Origin: Portulaca oleracea
Lineage: Eukaryota; Streptophyta; Magnoliopsida; Caryophyllales; Portulacaceae
Assembly (NCBI GenBank): GCA_029582165.1
Contig: CM055880.1
Span: forward strand, 4,216,001-4,280,000
Reading direction: 5' to 3'
Length of the DNA stretch: 64,000 nt
Shown piece by piece: positions 57,288 to 64,000 of this stretch (its first letter is position 1; each line of letters starts with the position of its first letter). The notes under the pieces were generated by a model that searched no databases, was not told the origin of the DNA, and saw nothing but the letters and a program-made list of their open reading frames with translations. The translations under genes and the position numbers were made by a program.

Positions 57288-59198
57288 GCAATTCAATTCA
57301 CCTCACTCTCTCTCACAATCACAGTTACACAGAGTCACAGGATTGATCTGTGTTGGTTTGACCGCATTTATCGGGGCAAATTCTGCTCAGAAATGGCGGT
57401 GATGAGAGAGAAAAGGGTTTGAAATTGAATTAGGGAGAAGGAGAATTTATGAGCATATCGTGTTTGTTCATTGATTTGCCGCCCAGTACTATGATTGTTT
57501 TCCACTGTCAATGATGTTGAAGATGTACTATGAAAAAACGAAATTGTAAATTTGACAAATTGTAAGTTGCATTTTTTAATGCACGCATTAACCACTAATA
57601 TAAAAGATCACGAACATTGTATGAATTATAGGGAAAAGCATTTTAACTTTCTTTTCCTATGGTTAAAATTATGTTATTATGTATTTTCACTATTTGATTG
57701 ATAATTTTACGTAATATGTTACTAACGATTGTAATATTATACTTTTATGATAATATTTTTTTATACGAATCTAATAATGATAATTTTATATATATTGAAA
57801 AAATTATGCTCAAAATATTTTTAATTTGACTACATAATTTCCAAATAGCTTATAATTATTGGTTATTGGCCGTAGAGATTGGTTGCTTATAGTTATTAGT
57901 TATTTATATTAGTTGTTTAGATTAACTGTTTGAAAATTTTATATTTAATAAAGAAAATTATTTTTGAAAAAGTAATTTTTGAAATTTCATTTATATTTAT
58001 GACATAAATTTAATAAAAATTTTATTTTTTTTGTTGCTCAATCTACCACGCAAGACCACCATCGAGTTAGCCACTGCCGGAATCGTTTCATATTCTTTAT
58101 TCTCCAACCCCCAAAAGTACAATATATTATTACCAAAGAAAAAATTTAGTATATTATTGTCCAACACATTCAAAGTACGGTATATTAGCGTTTGAAAACC
58201 TTTAAATGAAAGACAAGTAGCGTCTATTAATGCGTACATATTTCAAAGACACCTCCAGTAAAATTTATAGGTCACGAGTAAAGGGTCTCAACCCATAATT
58301 TGGACACCAAGGAATATTTTGTCATCTCCTAAGAATTAAATTTTAGTGAGGTGCTTACTAACTTTCCAACCACTTGATACTTCATCAGTTCCATATTAAT
58401 TGTCGTCTTTGAAAATTATGCAGTCAAACATAAAAAATTTTGACCACAAATTTCTCAATATATACAATAACATGTTACATAAGGTTGCTGTCATTAGATT
58501 TGTAATGAAAACCAATATTATAAAAGTATAATATTACAATTGTTGATATAATATTATACAAGAAATTATCAATCAAAAAGTAATATCGAAGATCGTGACA
58601 GTCACATATATGACAATTAATATGAAATAAAGTGAGTAATAAATAAATGATAAATCTACTAGGGACTATTTTCTTAAAAAAATAAAATATTATACTGTTG
58701 GTACATTGCTATTGTTGTTCCAGGTGGTTGACTTAGGTAGTGGATTGCATTGGTAGTCAAAGAAAATAATTTCTGTTGTGAAGGCCAAAGCTAGTAATAT
58801 TAAAGTAATTAAAAATTGTTTTTGTCCGATAATTTCGTTATCACTAAGTCAACCACCCCAAACTTAGTCATGGTGCAAATGTGCAATGTTAGTAACGTGC
58901 TAATGATACATCATATGATTGTTAAAAAATTTAGTATGATATATTAGTATTAAAAATCCAAAAAAATAATAATAAGGTATTAGTAATGTTATTATAGTCT
59001 ACATCAAATATGTAGCACATCTAACGATAAATGACAGTCTCATGTACTAAACATCTCTACCTGCAAATAGGGGTATAAGAAAAAGTTTCACCACAAATAT
59101 ATAATATAGAGAAATCTTATCCTATATTAGAATTCTAACTATATTTTTATATTTTACAACCATCCTCCCTTAAAATTAAACATAGAGACAAAGTTCAT
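57288..59198. other. Fucosyltransferase promoter and AT-rich spacer
   Basis: 5' flank to about 57600, then AT-rich DNA with two decayed Stowaway-family stretches (57690-57850 in reverse orientation without TIRs, and 58377-58637). No gene supported. Confidence 0.6.
58377..58637. mobile_element. Stowaway-family MITE with degenerate ends
   Basis: TACTTCATCAGTTCCATATT at the left and, reverse-complemented, TACTCACTTTATTTCATATT at the right. The inside has the family blocks TAATGAAAACCAATATTATA and AAGAAATTATCAATCAAAAA. Confidence 0.65.
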
Positions 59199-59215
59199 AA
59201 AGAAAAGTGTATGCA

Positions 59216-59987
59216 GGTTGGCGTGATGGTTGGTGATGGTGACTATGTGAATTCTCATGTGTCTGATGGATCAGTTATCATCTCTGATCCTCTTCCTTCG
59301 ACTGTTCTTAAGGTCTCTAAGTCACCTTATAAAGATGTCCTCTTGAGGGTCCCTATTGTAGGTGGTAAGGTTGGGGTTAATACGGCGTCTTCTTTCGATA
59401 GTGAGTGTACTGTTAGTGACCCTTCTGGCATTGTTGTGGATGAGGTAGTTTCTTCACCTCTTTGTATCGAGGACTCCATGCTTAAGGTTTTCAAAGTCAA
59501 TGGCCGACAAAGAAGAAATGTGGAATTGTGGAACCCAAAATGGAGGTTAGTTAGTAGAGTTTCATGTTAGATCCGCTCTAGTGGTCCTAACCGTGGTAAA
59601 GGTTCAAAGAGGCTTTGTTAAAAATACAGTTCTAATAGTGAATGTGCGGTTGATAGTAACTTTGAAAGATCTTCGAATGCAGTAGTTCTATCCTTGGAAA
59701 AATTGGATGAGGAGGCGCGAAGAGCGGCCAAGCTCGTGTGTTCGTTGAAGTTGTCTTATGATAACCATGAGAATGTGACTAAGACCTTCAGAGACAATAT
59801 GTTGGAACGGAAGAAAAATCTTGTTAGATAGTTGTTTTTTTTGTTTTTGCATATTATCCTTGTGATGCGCTTTTTGCTGTTTCTTTTGGTTGCTGAACTC
59901 AGTGAACTCTTTGGCTTTCTGCTGTTTGCGGTCTTGTAGTATTTTTTATGCCTTAGCCTTTTTATAGCTAGCAAATTATCGAAAAAA
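59216..59987 (+). mobile_element. 5'-truncated retroposon with poly(A) and 17-bp target duplication
   Basis: Flanked by AAAGAAAAGTGTATGCA at 59199-59215 and 59988-60004, identical over 17 bp. It ends in an A run directly before the right duplication. It contains an ORF (ATG 59211 inside the duplication, to 59570) ending VELWNPKWRLVSRVSC, and a T/G-rich 3' UTR-like stretch. Target-primed reverse transcription leaves these marks. The source is probably a LINE (ORF1 end plus 3' UTR), but a processed transcript cannot be excluded. Confidence 0.85.
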
Positions 59988-60230
59988 AAAGAAAAGTGTA
60001 TGCATGTTCAAGGTTTTGACTTGCATCCTCCATGATGGTAGTAATGGGTAGATAAAGAAATATTATTGTATCATGTCTAAAGTGTCTTCATTGTTCAAAA
60101 TCATAACATGTCTCTAACACCCATCAATTTTAAACTAAAGAAAATTTATGTTTCTTTAATGGTGTTAAATCGTAGTCATATGAGCCCTATCATCAATTTG
60201 AGATTAGAAGTTCTGCGTTCATTCTATTAA

Positions 60231-60460
60231 GACCCCGTTCTTTTCTGCGGTTAACAAACTGCAGTGTCACAGCCTACCGCAGTTTGCCACAATTTGCCAC
60301 ATTTTACCGCAAATCATTACTTTTCTCTCTCCTGACTTTTCTCCTTTATTTTTCACCTACCCCACATACCAATAACTCATCACAATTCCACCATCCCCGC
60401 CACAATTCCACCACACCTCACCACACCATTCCGCAAAATACCGTATAAAAGAATAGGGCC
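60231..60460. mobile_element. Tourist-like (PIF/Harbinger) MITE with TAA duplication
   Basis: Left end GACCCCGTTCTTTTCTGCGG; reverse-complemented right end GGCCCTATTCTTTTATACGG. Flanked by TAA at 60228-60230 and 60461-60463. The inside has TTTACCGCA/TTGCCACA repeats. 230 bp. Confidence 0.8.
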
Positions 60461-60830
60461 TAAATCCGAGTTATCACAAGAAATTTTCTAATATTGAAAT
60501 TTTTTCAAATAAAGGTTATTGTAATTTAACTTAACAATAATTATAAATAAAAATATATGTGTTTTAGGACAAGACATTTCTTAAATGTATAGTTCAATTA
60601 TAAAAAATATATTATTATATATTAAATTAAAATAAAATAATGTGATTAAATTTTATAACTATAATATCACATATAAATTACATAAAGTTAACTTTTATCC
60701 ATTATTTTTTATATTTAAAAACGCCTAAAGTATGCTTAATGCATGAGATTGATTCGATTAGGATATCAATTGTGCTCATTAGCGTAGTAAACACATTCAA
60801 AAGCTTTTTATAATTGATAATTAAAACTTA

Positions 60831-61078
60831 GGCCCTGTCAAATTCATGGGTAAATGCAATTTATCCAAATTTACCAGTTTTTACCTAAATTTACCAAAAT
60901 TTACCAAAACTTACCGAAAATTATCAAACTTAAAAAAATAAAAAAAAATTAATTTTGACATATAGACATCAATTTGCCAAAAGTTATCAGAATTTACCAA
61001 AAGTTACCAAAAATTACCAAAAGTTACCAAAATTTAACTTTTACCCAACTGTTTTTTACCCATGAATTTGTCAGGGCC
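60831..61078. mobile_element. Tourist-like MITE with 22-bp TIRs and TTA duplication
   Basis: Left end GGCCCTGTCAAATTCATGGG; the right end is its reverse complement with one mismatch (GGCCCTGACAAATTCATGGG), extending through GTAAA. Flanked by TTA at 60828-60830 and 61079-61081. The inside consists of tandem AATTTACCAAA/AAGTTACCAAA units. 248 bp. Confidence 0.9.
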
Positions 61079-61309
61079 TTAATATTAAAAAATAATGTCA
61101 AAAATCATGAAAAATCTTAATTTAGTGAAAAGTAATGCATTTAAAAAATGTCTTGAAATAAGACATGTATCATCATCCAATTATAAAAAGGATAATGGTA
61201 CAAGTCATGAGGGAGACACGATTTATATGTTTTGCTTTTGTTGAAATTAATACTTATTATAGTTCTTTACACCAATTTTTTTGATAGATACATTTAATTA
61301 TCAATTATA

Positions 61310-61904
61310 ATTTTTTTTTTGGATCAACACAAGCTTAGATAGGTGCTCCTGAGTAACTTGTCCAAATGGTTTTCAAGACCCCTATTCCCGTTTTTGCGAA
61401 ACAGGATGAAGTTTGCTGGGGTATAACTAGCAATAATGAGTTTTCAACCAAGTTTGCGACATGACTTTGTCATAAATTAGATTACAAGCTTAAATGGGAA
61501 GATCATTGAATTTGGAAGCTTGATATCTAACCAAAGCTAAAAACCTTCATCTGGCTTATTTTTCATAATGGTTTCCCATGTAAAGGGTGTGTAGGGGTAT
61601 CAATTTGGACCTCTCTTGTCCTATTTGTCTATGATATTTGGAAATTGATTGCCACTTATTATTTCAATGTCATTTCACAAAAAAAAAGTGTCGAATATTG
61701 CCAGACCCGTAGATGGCTTTCTTCTCCTATTAATTGGCAGTAACAAGCTAACAACAGTATTGTGCTACAAACTCTCAAAAATTCCTCTCTCCCAATAAGG
61801 TTTTGAGAGCCTGCTACATCATTTGGAGCTTATGAAAGGAACATAACTACTTAGCTTTCAACAATTACGCCTTCAACGTTAAGAGAAGCTTTGCAAAATA
61901 ACTA
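61310..61904 (+). pseudogene. LINE-type fragment with zf-RVT-like sequence
   Basis: Plus-strand frame reads KLDI, stop, PKLKTFIWLIFHNGFPCKGC, which resembles the PPKIKxFLWRxxHNGLPT zf-RVT motif of plant LINEs. Later text (SIVLQTLKNSSLPIRF and TITPSTLREALQNN) resembles the linker to RNase H. Stops and frameshifts throughout. The hAT-like MITE at 61913 interrupts its downstream end. Confidence 0.6.
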
Positions 61905-61912
61905 GCTAGGAG

Positions 61913-62199
61913 CAGCGTTGGCAAAAAATCGGGTCTGAGTAAATTCGAGTCGGGAAAATTCGGACAATGTCAACATTTGGACGAGAAATTCATGTCCATA
62001 CCTAGTTTTATTTCAAGTCAGACCGGGTCGGATAATTCGGACGAAGCGAAAATTTGGTTCGAACAATAGAAAAAAGAAATTTTATGTCCGAATATTCGGT
62101 CAATATCAGAATTTGGACGAAAAATCTATGTTCAGACCCGGTCTTTTTTGGGGCAGACAATTCGGGTAATCCGGATTGGACAAATTTTTACCCGCGATA
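61913..62199. mobile_element. hAT-like MITE with 8-bp target duplication
   Basis: Flanked by GCTAGGAG at 61905-61912 and 62200-62207. Left end CAGCGTTGGCAAAAA; reverse-complemented right end TATCGCGGGTAAAAA, a diverged TIR. The inside matches the 21614 element over nearly its full length. 287 bp. Confidence 0.88.
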
Positions 62200-62207
62200 G
62201 CTAGGAG

Positions 62208-62528
62208 CATATTTTCTTACCAAATAGGCACCACACTCGGCTTGTTCGACCTCGCTCTCATGTGCCCTCAATATTAGGGGTGGTCATAACCTCAAAACCG
62301 TGACATGCGGTTAATCGCTAAATCAAAAACCTAAACCAAACCTCAGAATTTGGGTCGTTCTGTATTTTCTAATAAAAATTCCCCTTTAACCGGTTTTATC
62401 CTTTAAAAAAAAAAAAAGTATTGACTAAGTGACTGCTTCTGCCTTTATCTCATATCTATGACTAACTGCTGTATTTTCTAATAATCAAAACCCTCTCAAA
62501 CCCAAAATAGTAGGTACCCCAATCGGCC
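62208..62528. other. Upstream region of the GCK-domain gene
   Basis: Contains a 14-A run (62404-62417) and a short pyrimidine-rich leader. No clear TATA box. Nothing else recognised. Confidence 0.5.
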
Positions 62529-63035
62529 ATGGGATCTTATCAATCAACGACCCAAAACCCTACCGAAACTCAAACCCCGTCAAACACGTCCTCATCCGAT
62601 CATCCCAATTCGCAAAACCCAGATCCCAAAACCCCCGAAACTCAAAACCCAGATCCCCAAACCCTAAAAACTCAAAACCCAGAAATCTCCAACCAATCCG
62701 ACACACAACACGAAAATGGCGACGAAGAAGAAGAAGGAGGAGAGTGTGGTTTCTGCGTGTTCATGAAAGGAGGAGGTTGTAAAGACGCGTTCATAGCCTG
62801 GGAAAACTGCGTAGACGAAGCAGAGAAAACGAAGGAAGATGTCGTCGAGAAATGCTTCGAAGTTACTGCCGCATTGAAGAAGTGTATGGAAGCGCATTCC
62901 GATTATTACCAGCCGATTCTCAAGGCGGAGAAAGCTGCGGAGGAGGGGGTTGAGAAGGATTTGCGGACCCAATCGGAGAAGAAGGTGATTGAAGAAACAG
63001 TAGAAATTGCTGTTGAGAATGAGAAGGAGGGTTAA
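62529..63035 (+). CDS. GCK-domain protein with CxxC plus twin CX9C motif
   Basis: Single exon, 168 aa, ATG at 62529. Seen: Pro/Gln/Asn/Thr-rich N-terminus (1-62) built of irregular QNPDP/ETQNP repeats, an acidic stretch (DEEEEG), then a GCK domain (72-127) with C73-x2-C76, C84-x9-C94 and C109-x9-C119, and a charged C-terminal helix. GGGCKDAF carries the GCK signature. Known: the GCK family is small and poorly characterised. A CxxC plus twin CX9C is also the layout of Mia40/CHCH proteins, which form disulfides in the mitochondrial intermembrane space. A similar role is an inference. No mitochondrial presequence is obvious, which fits CX9C proteins imported by disulfide relay. Confidence 0.9.
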   Translation: MGSYQSTTQNPTETQTPSNTSSSDHPNSQNPDPKTPETQNPDPQTLKTQNPEISNQSDTQHENGDEEEEGGECGFCVFMKGGGCKDAFIAWENCVDEAEKTKEDVVEKCFEVTAALKKCMEAHSDYYQPILKAEKAAEEGVEKDLRTQSEKKVIEETVEIAVENEKEG

Positions 63036-63867
63036 TTTTTGGGGGAGATAGTAATTTTTTTGGTGGGATTCGATTTTTGTCATGATTAGAGGCAAAGAGG
63101 TAATTAATCGAAGTTTATAGTGATTTATTTGAGGTTTGATTGAATCATGTCTGGTAAAAGTTTCTGCTTTTAGCTTATTGTTGCTATAAATTGGTTTGAT
63201 AGAGTTGATTCAAGCTCAACATTGCCCTTGTATAGATTCACATAAGTTTACCATGATACAATTTTAAAATTCGGCTTACAATAATCGCAAGAGCTAAAGT
63301 ACGGGACACTATGTTCTTACAATAATCGCAAGACCTAAAATATGGTACACTATGTTCTAATTCTACAAACATTTGCTCAGAATCTAAACCTTACATTCAA
63401 ACAATGACCAGCCGATCATCAGAAGATGGTACAAACAAAAGATGATCTTCGGACACAAGGGTAAATTTGTTGGATATGTTGTTCACTTGTGCCCTAACCT
63501 GGAGAGGATGATCTTGGAAGTCTAGAACTTGACCCATGTCGATGAAGTCCGGGCAGATTCAATTGCAGAATATGCGCAACCCATACGTCAACCTTACACG
63601 AGTCCCTCGTGAGCGCAAGCGTCCAACCAGGGATCATGCGTACATGAAGAGAGGCACAAAGGCTGATGGCTTCGGGTTTCAACCATATGCCTTTATTACC
63701 AACCCTTGAGATTTTACCATATGTGGTTACAAATGGCAGTTGCAACCACATTTGGTGGTCTCCTGGGGCCTGGTTGGTTTGATTCCGTTCCTAGATCAAG
63801 CTGTTCATTTGCAACACGAGAATAGAAAATAGGGGTTAGTGGTGTTCCTTGATTGCTGTCAGAGTAT
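63036..63867. other. 3' flank of the GCK gene and spacer
   Basis: Contains two copies of a 41-bp unit (63275-63356). An 85-codon minus-strand ORF (63494-63751) has no family resemblance I can recognise. It is GC-richer than the surrounding DNA and could be part of an LTR element or of a gene continuing beyond the window. Confidence 0.5.
63275..63356. repeat. Two tandem 41-bp units
   Basis: CTTACAATAATCGCAAGA begins each unit (63275 and 63316). The units differ at about five positions. It lies about 240 bp after the GCK stop codon. Confidence 0.85.
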
Positions 63868-63985
63868 AAAACCATCATCAGACCTTCAACCGTTAACTTA
63901 AACCGTTAACTTAAGCTTTCAGTTTGAGATGGTTCTGGATAGTATTAGAGTCAGGCTGACCGGGGGTCTGTGGTTCAAATCTTAG
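63868..63985 (+). mobile_element. LTR end and primer-binding-site-like sequence at right edge
   Basis: GAGTATAAAACC (TATA-like), two tandem AACCGTTAACTTAA, AGCTTTCAGTTTGAGATGG, then TAGTATTAGAGTCAGG, which resembles TGGTATCAGAGC, the usual initiator-Met tRNA primer site of plant LTR elements. The internal region would continue beyond the window. Similar order to the minus-strand footprint at 14960-15075. Confidence 0.5.
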
Positions 63986-64000
63986 CAGGTCCCATGTTTA

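Noticed and set aside
57288..57296. Start of the fucosyltransferase at 57296
   Set aside because: The first codon there is TTG. ATG is at 57287.
63494..63751. 85-aa minus-strand ORF as a gene
   Set aside because: No recognisable domain or splice context; left as an unassigned stretch and not called.

Overview
The window is nuclear DNA from a flowering plant, most likely a eudicot. It is AT-rich, its genes carry introns with GT..AG borders, the gene families are plant ones, and the spacers are packed with small plant transposons. I cannot name the species from sequence alone.

Layout. 1-234 (-) is the first exon start of a CYP704B-type cytochrome P450 that runs off the left edge. 5894-7335 (-) is a three-exon NAC factor of the NAP/ANAC029 type. 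From about 7.4 to 16.6 kb there is no host gene I can support: MITEs, a long fold-back element and a decayed LINE with RNase H domain. 16.65-19.13 kb (+) is a broken duplicate of the 5' end of the gene that follows. 19.1-23.3 kb holds a decayed Ty1/copia gag region, LINE pieces and a well-preserved hAT-like MITE. 23.4-34.5 kb (+) is an intact 22-exon gene of the CCAR1/SHORT ROOT IN SALT MEDIUM 1 family. 36151-37767 (+) is an intronless TPR-SET methyltransferase gene. 38554-44426 (-) is a 16-exon APC2 gene (anaphase-promoting complex). 46392-48711 and 50722-53380 (+) are tandem paralogues of mitochondrial uncoupling protein 3. 54119-57287 (-) is a two-exon GT37 xyloglucan-type fucosyltransferase. 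57.3-62.5 kb is transposon-rich. 62529-63035 (+) encodes a GCK-domain protein with a twin CX9C motif. The right end looks like an LTR end followed by a primer-binding site.

The genes are ordinary housekeeping, developmental or stress genes with no obvious shared pathway. I see no gene cluster, CRISPR array or novel system. The unusual content is structural. There are two independent segmental duplications: a truncated copy of the CCAR1-like gene that lost one exon in frame, and a roughly 4 kb tandem duplication of UCP3 with a 146-bp perfectly identical patch that suggests gene conversion. There is also a dense, datable layer of MITE and retroposon insertions, several with clear target-site duplications and terminal inverted repeats.

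Exon boundaries were built by hand from splice consensus, reading phase and protein-family continuity. They are predictions, not transcript evidence.
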